From Alphaproteobacteria bacterium (lineage in GTDB: Bacteria > Pseudomonadota > Alphaproteobacteria > Rs-D84), in the NCBI GenBank assembly GCA_017546265.1, contig JAFYXG010000012.1, positions 1 through 64,000 on the forward strand: a stretch of DNA of 64,000 nucleotides, in the 5' to 3' direction. Shown one piece after another: positions 16,704 to 25,580 of the stretch (within the stretch, counting starts at the first letter, position 1; the number at the start of each line of letters is the position of its first letter). The notes below the pieces were generated by a model. It did no database searches and was not told the DNA's origin. It saw nothing but the letters and a program-made list of their open reading frames with translations. Both the position numbers and the translations under genes were made by a program.

Positions 16704-17762
16704 ATGAAGATTCTGAATAGATATTTTTCACGGCAATTGGTGGCAATTTTTGTTATGCTGCTGCTGATTTTAACAGGACTGGCATGGATGATGCAAATCA
16801 TGTCTATGATGAAGTTCTTGCTGAAATACGGAATTGATGTCGGCAGTTTTTTGGGACTGACCGCGTTGATGATACCATTTATCGCATCTATTATCGTACC
16901 ATTTGTTTGCTTTATCGCCGTTATCTTTGTCTATAACAAGTTGATTGCAGATAATGAAATTACCGTTATGGCCGCGTCTGGACTGTCGCCCAGACAAATC
17001 GCCGTGCCCGCAATTAAACTGGGGACAGTGTTGATGATTCTTAATTTGGTGCTGAATATATGGATAGTTCCAAAAAGTCAATCACTGTTCTATGATACTC
17101 AGTGGAATCTGCAGTACGGTATGGCACATATGAAATTACAGGAAAGTGCGTTCACAGAAATTGCAGATGGACTGGTCGTGTATGTGGACAGTGTTGCAGG
17201 TCATGATTTAAGCAAGGTTATGTTGTCTGATATGCGTGATAAACAATCTCCCAGTATGATTTTCGCAGAAAAAGGAAAACTGGTATCCACAGTTCGCGGT
17301 TTGTCGCTGGTTATGACAAACGGTTCGCTACAGGCATCGGGACAACAAATGGTGACCGGAACATTTGAAACATTTGATATGGATTTGAATGTTGTTGAAC
17401 GCGGTGGTAACAATTCATTCCGCGTTCGCAGAATACCAACAAAAGACTTGATGCAAATCGCATTCGATGCAGAAACCAAAAAACAGCATAAAATGATTCT
17501 GACAGAACTGTGTAACAGATTTTTAAGCCCCATCATGAATCTGATACTGGCGGCATTATGTGCAGTTATCCTGTTGCGCTCTTCGTTGTTACGGCGGAGA
17601 ACCAGTTTTGCACCAATTGTCGCAGTCGCAGCAATGGCAACTGTGATGGCTTTATATATGTCCGCTACAAACATGATTGGCAGTTTGACAGGTTTTGGAA
17701 TGCTGGCCGTGGGACAGGTGGTTTTATTGGCGATTATTATGATGGTGTTGGCAAAAAAATGA
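16704..17762 (+). CDS. lptF: LPS export permease LptF
   Basis: A 352-residue inner-membrane permease of the LptF/LptG family, part of the LptB2FG machine that extracts LPS from the inner membrane. Six hydrophobic segments are visible: three near the N-terminus, a periplasmic beta-jellyroll domain (~140-255), and three at the C-terminus. VMAASGLSPRQIAVPA is the cytoplasmic coupling-helix region that contacts LptB. FTEIADGLVVYV resembles LptF rather than LptG, but only one such gene is present here. ATG 16704 is chosen over a longer frame that overlaps the lipoprotein gene. It overlaps lptD by four bases. Confidence 0.8.
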   Translation: MKILNRYFSRQLVAIFVMLLLILTGLAWMMQIMSMMKFLLKYGIDVGSFLGLTALMIPFIASIIVPFVCFIAVIFVYNKLIADNEITVMAASGLSPRQIAVPAIKLGTVLMILNLVLNIWIVPKSQSLFYDTQWNLQYGMAHMKLQESAFTEIADGLVVYVDSVAGHDLSKVMLSDMRDKQSPSMIFAEKGKLVSTVRGLSLVMTNGSLQASGQQMVTGTFETFDMDLNVVERGGNNSFRVRRIPTKDLMQIAFDAETKKQHKMILTELCNRFLSPIMNLILAALCAVILLRSSLLRRRTSFAPIVAVAAMATVMALYMSATNMIGSLTGFGMLAVGQVVLLAIIMMVLAKK

Positions 17763-19780
17763 AACGTGTTTACTCATTTTTAATATGTCTGTTGGCCGCA
17801 GGAAATGCCGCGGCATTTTCCGTTGACCCAAACGAACCAAGAACTATCGTTGCAGATAAAATCGAATACGATGTCTCGTCTGAAACAATCAAAACTTCGG
17901 GCAAAACGGAAATTACTAATAAGTCAGGTCAAAGACTGACACTGACAGATTCATATATCACACAACAAGGTGATGAGTTGTCTGGTGATGATATCCGACT
18001 GTGGTTGGGAAATCATGTCTATGTAGAATCAGATAATATTACACGCAAAGGCGATTTAACCATCGCAAGAAAAGCAACTTTTACCGCATGCGATGACTGT
18101 GATGCCTATGGCGATGCGTGGGAAATTTCTACGTATAAAATTATTCACGATATGGATACTCGTATGCTGAAATTTTACAACCCTGTGCTGCGTACGTATG
18201 ATGTCCCTGTGCTGTGGTGGCCATATTTTGAAATGCCAGACCCAGGAGTAAAGTATAAAACTGGTTTTTTAATGCCAGACTTTGCATCAACAAACAAAAT
18301 GGGAACTCAGATAAACATACCGTATTATATATCGATTTCTGATACTCATGATATGACGGTGACATTTTCATATCTGACCCAGGAAAATCCGTTATTCCAA
18401 TTGGAACACAGATTAAATACTGACCATGGAGAATTCAGAACCCAGGGGTCATTTACACACAATAAACTGGGGGAAAATCGTTGGCATATTTTTAATGACG
18501 ATGTTTTAGAAATGGGCGAATATGCACGGGCAACTGTTTTCCTGGAACGCGCATCAGATAAAACTTATTTGCAAAAGTATGGGTTCTATGACGACCAACC
18601 ATATTTGGATTCAGGGGCAAAAATCGAACTGTTCGGTCAAAGCAGTTATGTGGTTGCTGATGCTCATATTTTCCAGGAACTGCGTGAAAGTACCGGAAAT
18701 CAAAATGCACTGGACGGAAATATTTTGCCAAATATACGTGCAGTACACCAAACAGAACCGTTGTTCGGTGAAACATATGCCACTTTTGCAGCAGATGTTT
18801 TAGGTATTTCCGGAGATGGAACGTCCGCACAACGTATGACAGGCGATATCAGATTGACTACTCCGTGGACACTGTGGGGCGGAAACAGAATTACAGCCAG
18901 TGCATCTGCACGATATGATTTATATAACTTTTATAACACAGAAATGGCAAATGGTGGACTGTATTCCGGAATCAAATCCAGATTCTTACCCAGTGGTTAT
19001 TTGGAATGGGGACTGCCATTGTTCAAACCGACAAATAAGTGGACTCAGATTCTGGAACCACGAGCAAGAATCACATTTATGCGACATATGGAAAATGAAG
19101 AATTCGCAAAAAATAATGATTCGGCCGGAACAATCCTGACTGATGCAACTCTGTTCTCAGATAATAGATTCTCGGGACTGGATTTATGGGAAAATGGAAC
19201 ATATGCAGACTATGGTGTCAGATGGGCCGCATTTAACGAACAAGGACATAATGTAGAAGTTTTCCTGGGACAATCTTATGACTTTACAGACAGGCCGTCT
19301 ATTGACCTGAACAGCGGATTTCATAACGGGTCATCCGACTATGTGGGACGCATAAGTTATAACAATATGAAATGGTTGAATGTCGCTTCGCGTTTCAGAT
19401 TAAATCAGGCCGATTTGGCATTACGACATTTTGAAACATCTGCATACGTTGGCACAGCACGAAACTTTGTAAACATCGGACATATCTGGTCGCAAAACCT
19501 GACCGCAGAAGAAGAAATCGTCACAGGACATAATGATATTAACGAAGCAATTATCGGAACTGGATTCCAACTGACCAACAGATGGTCAGTCCGTTGGAAC
19601 GGTATATTCAATATGGAATCTGGAGCATTCCAAAGACATACTGGAGGTTTTTTCTATAACCATCCGTGCTATTACATGTCGGTGGAATACAGACGTGATA
19701 ATGCCGTCAAAGAAGACTATGTCGGAACCACGACTTTTCAATTCAGATTCGGTATGGCAATCAACGGACAACAGTATTAA
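17759..19780 (+). CDS. lptD: LPS assembly outer-membrane protein LptD
   Basis: The 673-residue LPS translocon LptD. A signal peptide (residues 1-19) is followed by an OstA/LptA-like beta-jellyroll domain (~25-140; IVADKIEYDVSSETIKTSG is the typical start) and a large C-terminal beta-barrel. VPVLWWPYFEMPDPG and KYKTGFLMPDF are characteristic of the family. The N-terminal part contains a CDDC pair, matching the position where LptD disulfides form. The ATG overlaps the lptF stop (ATGA), so the frame begins at 17759 rather than further upstream. With lptF and a SurA-like chaperone it forms the conserved alphaproteobacterial lpt cluster. Confidence 0.9.
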   Translation: MKRVYSFLICLLAAGNAAAFSVDPNEPRTIVADKIEYDVSSETIKTSGKTEITNKSGQRLTLTDSYITQQGDELSGDDIRLWLGNHVYVESDNITRKGDLTIARKATFTACDDCDAYGDAWEISTYKIIHDMDTRMLKFYNPVLRTYDVPVLWWPYFEMPDPGVKYKTGFLMPDFASTNKMGTQINIPYYISISDTHDMTVTFSYLTQENPLFQLEHRLNTDHGEFRTQGSFTHNKLGENRWHIFNDDVLEMGEYARATVFLERASDKTYLQKYGFYDDQPYLDSGAKIELFGQSSYVVADAHIFQELRESTGNQNALDGNILPNIRAVHQTEPLFGETYATFAADVLGISGDGTSAQRMTGDIRLTTPWTLWGGNRITASASARYDLYNFYNTEMANGGLYSGIKSRFLPSGYLEWGLPLFKPTNKWTQILEPRARITFMRHMENEEFAKNNDSAGTILTDATLFSDNRFSGLDLWENGTYADYGVRWAAFNEQGHNVEVFLGQSYDFTDRPSIDLNSGFHNGSSDYVGRISYNNMKWLNVASRFRLNQADLALRHFETSAYVGTARNFVNIGHIWSQNLTAEEEIVTGHNDINEAIIGTGFQLTNRWSVRWNGIFNMESGAFQRHTGGFFYNHPCYYMSVEYRRDNAVKEDYVGTTTFQFRFGMAINGQQY

Positions 19781-19803
19781 AATCAGCAGGAGAGGATAAA
19801 AAA

Positions 19804-20631
19804 ATGAAAATTGTGAAAAATTTAATGTTGGCTTTTTCTGTGCTGTGGGTAATGCCTACATTCGCAGCCACTGTTGTAGCATCTGTCAATGGTAAACCTA
19901 TTACAGATACAGATATTACAGCACGTACAAAACTGATGGCAAAACAAGGCAAAACATCAACCGATAACAGACGTATCGCACTGCAAAGCATTATTGATGA
20001 TGCTGTTAAAATTGAATATGCACAAAACTTTAATGCCGTGCCCGATGATAAAACAGTGGATGCAGAACTGAAAAAAATGAACCTGGGGGATATCAGTGCA
20101 TCTGAACGCGAAATGGCACGCAGTGCCTTGCGGGCAGAAATCGCATGGCAAATTATTGTCGCTCGTACTATCCTGCCTACGGTTGATACAACTCGCGAAG
20201 ATATAGCAAAAGAAAAAGCAGAACTGGCACGAGAACACGGACTGCCAATCGAAATGACCATTATCAGACTGACAGATATCCCAGCCGAGGTCGCAGAAAA
20301 ACTGGTTAAACCAAAGTCTTGTGATGCGGCAATTAAAATGGCCGAAGATTTGGGTGGAGTGCCTCAAAAATTTACCGCACTGCAATACGAATTAAGTGCA
20401 GATATTCGTGAACGTGTCGCAAGTCTGCCTGAACTAACGTGGTCAAAACGACAGGATAATTCAATTTTACTGGTGTGCAGCACTAAAAAGACAGATGAAT
20501 ATAAAAATCTGGACAATATTATTAAACAAAACACCCAATTTAAACAGGCAATGTTTATGGCAGACCAACAGTTAAAACAACTGAGACGCCGTGCCGTCAT
20601 TGTCATAAACGATGATAGATATAAACTATGA
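19804..20631 (+). CDS. SurA-like periplasmic chaperone, reduced
   Basis: A 275-residue exported protein with a signal peptide (residues 1-21). SVNGKPITDTDITAR is the typical start of the SurA N-terminal chaperone domain, which continues as helices to about residue 140. The remainder is too short and too divergent for an intact parvulin peptidyl-prolyl isomerase domain, and the parvulin signature is not visible. The position after lptD is where surA lies in many Proteobacteria, so it probably helps fold LptD and other barrels as a chaperone only. AGGAG precedes the ATG. It overlaps rlmN by four bases. Confidence 0.75.
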   Translation: MKIVKNLMLAFSVLWVMPTFAATVVASVNGKPITDTDITARTKLMAKQGKTSTDNRRIALQSIIDDAVKIEYAQNFNAVPDDKTVDAELKKMNLGDISASEREMARSALRAEIAWQIIVARTILPTVDTTREDIAKEKAELAREHGLPIEMTIIRLTDIPAEVAEKLVKPKSCDAAIKMAEDLGGVPQKFTALQYELSADIRERVASLPELTWSKRQDNSILLVCSTKKTDEYKNLDNIIKQNTQFKQAMFMADQQLKQLRRRAVIVINDDRYKL

Positions 20632-21731
20632 CAAAAACAATCTTATTTAATCTTTCTGATGCAGAACTGGAAAAGTTTATAACCGATATGGGGCAGCCAA
20701 AATTCAGAGCAAAGCAAATTCGCGAATGGCTGAATCGCGGTGTGCCTGATTTTGCACAAATGAAAAATATCCCAGAAAAATTACGCTTGCAACTGGCGGA
20801 AAACGCAAAAACTTTGCCCGTGGAAATTATAAAAAAACTGGAATCCGCAGACGGTGAAACAACTAAGTTTCTGTTGGGACTGGGGGACGGTGAACAAATT
20901 GAATGTGTGCTGATGCGGACAACATATGGAAACAGCGTTTGCGTCAGTTCTCAGGCAGGCTGTGCAATGGGATGTAAATTCTGTGCCAGCACATTATTGG
21001 GACTGAAAAGAAATTTAACAGCAAATGAAATCTTTGCTCAGATACTGGTCGCACAATGGGAACTGAGAACAGATAAATTTGCCGATAAACCAATTCGACC
21101 AAACGGCGATGCAAACAATGGTGATGTTTCACATATCGTTATTATGGGAACTGGGGAACCACTGCAGAATACAGAAAATGTTATCGACTTTATCGAGCGG
21201 GCAAATTCACAGATGGGTATCGGATGGCGGCGTATCACATTATCTACATGTGGAATCGTGCCGGGAATTGACAGACTAATCGAGTGGGGAAGACCTATTA
21301 ACCTGGCGATTTCTTTGCATGCACCAACAGATGAACTGCGTTCACAAATTATGCCTATAAACAATAGATATAAATTAAATGAAGTACTGGACGCAGCATG
21401 GCGGTTTACAGATAATCACAACAGGCAGTTGATGATTGAATATATCCTGTTGGGAAAACGTGACGAAAATGGTGAAACAGTTCTGTTTAATGCAACACCA
21501 GAATATGCAGAAAAATTAAGCAATCTGTTGCAGGGTAAAAACTGTATGGTTAATTTAATCCCATGGAATGCCGTTGATGAACGCGATTTCGCAGCACCAT
21601 CTGGTAATGCTGTACACAGATTCCAGGATATTTTAATCAAAAATGGTATTCATACACGTATCAGACGGGAACGTGGAACCGATATCGGTTCGGCATGTGG
21701 TCAGTTGCGTCTGAATAACGCAAAAAGGTAA
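20628..21731 (+). CDS. rlmN: 23S rRNA/tRNA adenine-C2 methyltransferase RlmN
   Basis: A 367-residue radical-SAM enzyme that methylates C2 of A2503 in 23S rRNA and A37 of some tRNAs. The radical-SAM cluster motif is CAMGCKFC (C-x3-C-x2-C). GTGEPLQN is the SAM-binding glycine motif, and SLHAPTDELRSQIMPIN is family-typical. The C-terminal Cys expected for the resolving methyl-transfer residue is present in GSACGQL. Length is normal for the family. The ATG overlaps the surA-like stop (ATGA), so translation is coupled. Confidence 0.95.
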   Translation: MTKTILFNLSDAELEKFITDMGQPKFRAKQIREWLNRGVPDFAQMKNIPEKLRLQLAENAKTLPVEIIKKLESADGETTKFLLGLGDGEQIECVLMRTTYGNSVCVSSQAGCAMGCKFCASTLLGLKRNLTANEIFAQILVAQWELRTDKFADKPIRPNGDANNGDVSHIVIMGTGEPLQNTENVIDFIERANSQMGIGWRRITLSTCGIVPGIDRLIEWGRPINLAISLHAPTDELRSQIMPINNRYKLNEVLDAAWRFTDNHNRQLMIEYILLGKRDENGETVLFNATPEYAEKLSNLLQGKNCMVNLIPWNAVDERDFAAPSGNAVHRFQDILIKNGIHTRIRRERGTDIGSACGQLRLNNAKR

Positions 21732-21736
21732 ATAAG

Positions 21737-22486
21737 ATGATTATCAAATATATCACTTGCAGCGCCCCACACGAAGACGTATCACACAGCGATGTCCTGA
21801 GACTGTTAAGATATGCACCACAAGTGGAAATTGGTATGCAGGCCTTGCCAGCATCTATGTCAACCGAAAAACCAAGGAATAAGTGGTTTAATGGACTGCT
21901 GCAGTTGGTGCAAAATATAGATATGAGATTAAATGTTGCCGTCCACGTAAATTACCAATGGTGCGATGAAATATGCAGCGGCAAAATCCCAGGCGAAATT
22001 CAACAATGGATGGGTATGCGGCGAACTTTTGAACGAACACCTGTGATAAAACGGTGGCAATTAAATATTGGTGATAATACAAAAAACTGGGATACTCGTG
22101 CGGTCGCAAAACTGATATCTGACCACCCAGAACATGAGTTTATTTTCCCATATAACGATACTGTACGGAATAAGATAGATGAATTAAATAAAACAGGTGT
22201 GCCGTTTTCTTTGTTGTATGATTCTTCGTATGGATACGGTAAATTACCAGAACAGTGGAACCCGCCAGTTTATGATAACCATATGATGGGATATGCAGGG
22301 GGATTATCCCCAGAAAACATTGCAGAAAACCTGGACAAAATTGCCCAACAGGTGCCCGAAAATTATCACATGTGGATAGACGCAGAAGGCAGACTGATGC
22401 GGCCCGGAACGCGAGAATTCGACCCACAACGGGCATTGACATATATTAAAAATACTTTGGCATGGAACAAACAGCATATAAAATAA
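21737..22486 (+). CDS. TIM-barrel protein resembling TrpF, unknown role
   Basis: A 249-residue soluble protein. Alternating beta/alpha segments, an early IGMQALP strand, and a C-terminal MGYAGGLSPENIAENL block followed by WIDAEGRLMRPG suggest a TIM barrel related to phosphoribosylanthranilate isomerase, which has AGGL-P-NV and a Gly-rich end at these places. The TrpF active-site Cys motif at the N-terminus is not evident (ITCSAPHED is a poor match), and no other tryptophan genes are nearby, so I would not call it TrpF. It starts 5 bases after rlmN and ends the operon at a terminator. Confidence 0.55.
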   Translation: MIIKYITCSAPHEDVSHSDVLRLLRYAPQVEIGMQALPASMSTEKPRNKWFNGLLQLVQNIDMRLNVAVHVNYQWCDEICSGKIPGEIQQWMGMRRTFERTPVIKRWQLNIGDNTKNWDTRAVAKLISDHPEHEFIFPYNDTVRNKIDELNKTGVPFSLLYDSSYGYGKLPEQWNPPVYDNHMMGYAGGLSPENIAENLDKIAQQVPENYHMWIDAEGRLMRPGTREFDPQRALTYIKNTLAWNKQHIK

Positions 22487-22487
22487 A

Positions 22488-22516
22488 AAAATCCCCGAAT
22501 TGGGGACTTTTTTTAT
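22488..22516. terminator. Bidirectional terminator
   Basis: TCCCC/GGGGA hairpin with an A run before and a T run after. It ends the lptF-to-TIM-barrel operon on the plus strand and ybaB on the minus strand. Confidence 0.85.
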
Positions 22517-22531
22517 TTGTAATTATTGCAA

Positions 22532-22828
22532 TTATGGCATGGGTATGCCCGCTGTCGCATCACCCATAACACGGTCGATTATTACATCGGCCTTTTGCTT
22601 GGCATCACGATAAGCCGCCAAAACCGCATCGGAAACCGCATCAGCCCCCAATGACAACACGTCTGGACGAATAACAACACCCAGCATGTCATACTTTGCC
22701 GTCATGTCAATAATGCATGCACCATTATCAGCAATACCTTTGACCGTGGTTTGTGCCAGTCTATCCTGGGCGGCGGCGACTTTGTTCTGCAATTCTGCCG
22801 CCTGGGCCATTAATGCTTCCATATCCAT
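22532..22828 (-). CDS. ybaB: YbaB/EbfC nucleoid-associated protein
   Basis: A 98-residue DNA-binding nucleoid protein of the YbaB/EbfC family. The N-terminal helix (MEALMAQAAELQNKVAAAQD) is the family's dimerising coiled coil, the middle is a short beta-sheet, and the C-terminal helix ends in a Gly/Met-Pro-rich tail. YbaB usually follows dnaX; here it stands with a hypothetical gene on the other strand. A purine-rich site (GGGGG) precedes the ATG. Confidence 0.85.
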   Translation of the reverse strand: MDMEALMAQAAELQNKVAAAQDRLAQTTVKGIADNGACIIDMTAKYDMLGVVIRPDVLSLGADAVSDAVLAAYRDAKQKADVIIDRVMGDATAGIPMP

Positions 22829-22843
22829 TTTTACCCCCCTGCT

Positions 22844-23209
22844 TTATTTTTGTTTTAGTTTTTCAATGTGCAACATCTGTAATATACCCGCCGGCACCTG
22901 ATTTGCCCGAGCCCAAAAATCATTCATTTCCAAATTTGGAATGATTTTTTCGTTGGCATATTCTGTCGCCTGATTTGATGTACAAAAACTTTGTGCAGAT
23001 TCTATGATGGGTATATAACGCGGAAAACCAGATGGTGTATATTGACGCCGAGTTAGCACAAACGAATACTGCTTTTCAACCGTGTGTTTTACAATAGACG
23101 GACAATAGTTTTCGTAAACCCATTTTCTTAATCGTGGAATATCGTTGGGGGCACATTTTAAATGTGCCGCCCACTGTTCATCAGTCCACGTTAACTGTAT
23201 CTTATTCAT
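22844..23209 (-). CDS. Hypothetical protein, 121 residues
   Basis: A small soluble protein without signal peptide or membrane segment. It begins KIQLTWTDEQWAAHLKC, which could be a helical DNA- or protein-binding start, and has a central beta-like part (YSFVLTRRQYTPSGFPRYIP). No family is recognised. ATG 23209 is chosen because GGTGA lies 5 bases upstream; an in-frame GTG at 23218 is an alternative. It lies between pnp (15-base gap) and ybaB, so it is probably co-transcribed with them. Confidence 0.5.
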   Translation of the reverse strand: MNKIQLTWTDEQWAAHLKCAPNDIPRLRKWVYENYCPSIVKHTVEKQYSFVLTRRQYTPSGFPRYIPIIESAQSFCTSNQATEYANEKIIPNLEMNDFWARANQVPAGILQMLHIEKLKQK

Positions 23210-23224
23210 AACAATCACCGTCCA

Positions 23225-25396
23225 TTATTTTTTTGCAACTTCTGCACCTGTCTTTTGGTCAATACCGACCATAGACATGCGGGTTTTGCCACGTTTGTCT
23301 GCCCCCAGATAGCGGACATAGACTGTGTCGCCTTCTTTTATCTTGGCGTCTTCAATTTTTGCCAAACGTTCACCTGTGATTTCAGAAATGTGAACCATGG
23401 CTTCGAACCCGTTCATGATTTTTACAAACAGACCAAAATCCTTCATGCCAGATACGATACCTTTGTAAATCTGACCAACCTCGGGTTCAGCAACGATATC
23501 TTTGATGCGTGCAATTGCCGCGTCCGCATCTTCTTTGGATACCGCCATGATTTTAATGGAACCGTCATCTTCCAGGTCGATAATCGTGTTTGTTTCACGT
23601 ACCAATGCCTGAATCACACTGCCACCCTTGCCAATTACTTCACGAACCTTGTCTGGGTTGATTTTCATTGTGTATGCCTGGGGTGCATATTCAGAAACAG
23701 ATGCGCGTGGCTTTTTAATTGCCTTTTCAATCTTGCCCAAAATATGCATACGGCCATCTTTTGCCTGGGCCAATGCACGTTCCATGATTTCAAATGTAAT
23801 AGATGTGATTTTGATATCCATCTGCAGGGCTGTGATACCCTGGTCTGTACCTGTCACCTTGAAATCCATATCGCCCAGGTGATCTTCGTCACCCAAGATA
23901 TCGGTCAAAATTGCGTAATCATCGCCTTCTTTGATCAAGCCCATAGCAATACCTGCAACTGGACGCTTCATAGGAACACCACCGTCCATCATCGCCAATG
24001 TCGCACCACATGTGGTCGCCATAGATGAAGAACCATTTGATTCCAAAATGTCCGATACAATACGGATTACATAGTCAAATTCACTGCGTGTTGGAACCAT
24101 TGGATGAACCGCACGCCATGCCAAATTACCGTGACCAATTTCACGACGACCTGGGGACTTTAACCCTTTGCATTCGCCAACGGAATAACCCGGGAAATTA
24201 TAGTTCAAGATAAAGTCACGTTCTTCGGATCCGTCCAAAGATTCAATTGGCAATGCATCTTTGCCACCGCCCAATGTCAATGATACCAGGGCCTGGGTTT
24301 CACCGCGTGTAAACAATGCAGAACCATGTGCACGTGGCAATACACCCAATTCAATTTCAATCGGACGTACCGTTTTATTGTCACGGCCGTCAATACGTGG
24401 TTTGCCAGCCAAGATGTTGCCACGCATAATACGTGCAGTCAGATTTTCAATAACTTCGTCCGCCCATGATTCTAATGTTGATGTGGCACGTTCGGATTCT
24501 GGGAAAAATTCTGGGATACGTGCCTTGGCCGCAGCGTGAATGTTCGCCAATGTTTCCAAACGAACCAATTTTTCTTTTATCTGTAGTGCGGATTCAATCG
24601 CATCTGCAAACTGTTCAAAGTCGGATTCCATTGTCAATTGTTCTGATGTTTTTTCCGGTGTCGCCCAACGTTCTTTGCCCGCACGTTCTGCCAATTCGTT
24701 AATCGCGTTGATAACGGCCTGTTGTGCGTCAAAACCGAACTTCACAGCACCCAAAACGGTTGCTTCGTCCAATTCGCCAATTTCTGATTCAACCATCAGC
24801 ACACCATCACGTGTCGCAGCAACAACCAAATCCATCTCTGATTCTTCGGTCTGCTTTTTCGATGGGTTCAAGATATATTTACCGTCTGCATAACCAACAC
24901 GTGCCGCACCAATTGGCCCCTGGAAAGGAACACCAGATAATGCCAAAGCTGCACTGGATGCAATCATTGCCAAAATGTCCGGCTGATTAACCTTGTCATA
25001 GGAAAATACCTGGGCGATAATCTGAACCTTGTTCTTAAACGTTTCTGGGAACAGGGGACGGATTGGACGATCAATCAATCGAGCTGTCAATGTTTCAGCG
25101 GTTGATGCCTTGCCCTCGCGTCTGTCGCGTGAACCAGGGATACGACCCGCAGATGCAAACTTTTCCTGATAATCAACAGTCAGTGGGAAAAAATCCTGAC
25201 CTTCGACCGCAGATTTTTCCGCACATACCGTAGCCAACACCATTGTTTCACCCAATGTTGCCAAAACAGAGCCGTTCGCCTGTTTCGCCATGCGACCAGT
25301 TTCCAAACGAAGTTTTGTATCGCCGTATGGAATTTCAACAACAATCGGATTATTTAATTTTGCTTTTTCTTCTTTCTTAAATAAGCCAAATACCAT
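23225..25396 (-). CDS. pnp: Polyribonucleotide nucleotidyltransferase (PNPase)
   Basis: A 723-residue 3'-5' phosphorolytic exoribonuclease, core of the degradosome. Two RNase PH domains are visible, the first including GRIPGSRDRREGK and the second GSALFTRGETQALVSLTLG, with an all-alpha linker between. The KH domain (PDKVREVIGKGGSVIQAL) and S1 domain (VGQIYKGIVSGMKDFGLFVKI) follow. Catalytic aspartates are in GDEDHLGDMDFKV. Length is normal. It has its own promoter and a structured leader (25397-25504). The rpsO gene that normally precedes pnp is 20 kb away at 45161-45433. Confidence 0.96.
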   Translation of the reverse strand: MVFGLFKKEEKAKLNNPIVVEIPYGDTKLRLETGRMAKQANGSVLATLGETMVLATVCAEKSAVEGQDFFPLTVDYQEKFASAGRIPGSRDRREGKASTAETLTARLIDRPIRPLFPETFKNKVQIIAQVFSYDKVNQPDILAMIASSAALALSGVPFQGPIGAARVGYADGKYILNPSKKQTEESEMDLVVAATRDGVLMVESEIGELDEATVLGAVKFGFDAQQAVINAINELAERAGKERWATPEKTSEQLTMESDFEQFADAIESALQIKEKLVRLETLANIHAAAKARIPEFFPESERATSTLESWADEVIENLTARIMRGNILAGKPRIDGRDNKTVRPIEIELGVLPRAHGSALFTRGETQALVSLTLGGGKDALPIESLDGSEERDFILNYNFPGYSVGECKGLKSPGRREIGHGNLAWRAVHPMVPTRSEFDYVIRIVSDILESNGSSSMATTCGATLAMMDGGVPMKRPVAGIAMGLIKEGDDYAILTDILGDEDHLGDMDFKVTGTDQGITALQMDIKITSITFEIMERALAQAKDGRMHILGKIEKAIKKPRASVSEYAPQAYTMKINPDKVREVIGKGGSVIQALVRETNTIIDLEDDGSIKIMAVSKEDADAAIARIKDIVAEPEVGQIYKGIVSGMKDFGLFVKIMNGFEAMVHISEITGERLAKIEDAKIKEGDTVYVRYLGADKRGKTRMSMVGIDQKTGAEVAKK

Positions 25397-25436
25397 TTTT
25401 GTTTTCTCCTGATTTTTATTTAGTTTTCTTGTATTC

Positions 25437-25503
25437 GCAAAGAAAAATTATTCATTCCTGGATTCTGCAAAAAAAATACAGAAAAGAACAATTTCTTCTT
25501 TGC
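25437..25503 (-). promoter_or_regulatory. Structured leader of pnp mRNA
   Basis: In the ~108-base pnp leader, GCAAAGAA (minus strand 25503-25496) can pair with TTCTTTGC (25444-25437), bracketing about 50 bases. In enterobacteria a leader stem of pnp is cut by RNase III and used for autoregulation; an equivalent role here is inference. Confidence 0.4.
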
Positions 25504-25510
25504 CCCATAA

Positions 25511-25538
25511 ATTATAAAGCATATTTCAATCATTTCAA
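25511..25538 (-). promoter_or_regulatory. pnp promoter
   Basis: On the minus strand TTGAAA (25538-25533), a 16-base spacer and a perfect TATAAT (25516-25511). It lies just downstream of the infB terminator. Confidence 0.75.
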
Positions 25539-25550
25539 GTGTAAAGCCAA

Positions 25551-25575
25551 GAAAAAACCCGCCATTCGGCGGGAT
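25551..25575 (-). terminator. Terminator of nusA-infB operon
   Basis: CCCGCC-GAAT-GGCGGG hairpin followed by a T run on the minus strand, immediately after the infB stop at 25581. Confidence 0.85.
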
Positions 25576-25580
25576 TTGTT

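Noticed and set aside
21737..22486. Phosphoribosylanthranilate isomerase TrpF
   Set aside because: Only the AGGL-P-N C-terminal block fits. The N-terminal catalytic Cys motif is not convincing, and no other trp genes are adjacent, so I left it as a TIM-barrel protein.
23255..24028. 257-codon open frame opposite pnp
   Set aside because: Fully antisense to a highly conserved gene, with biased composition (Cys, Phe, His) and no motif. Treated as a shadow.
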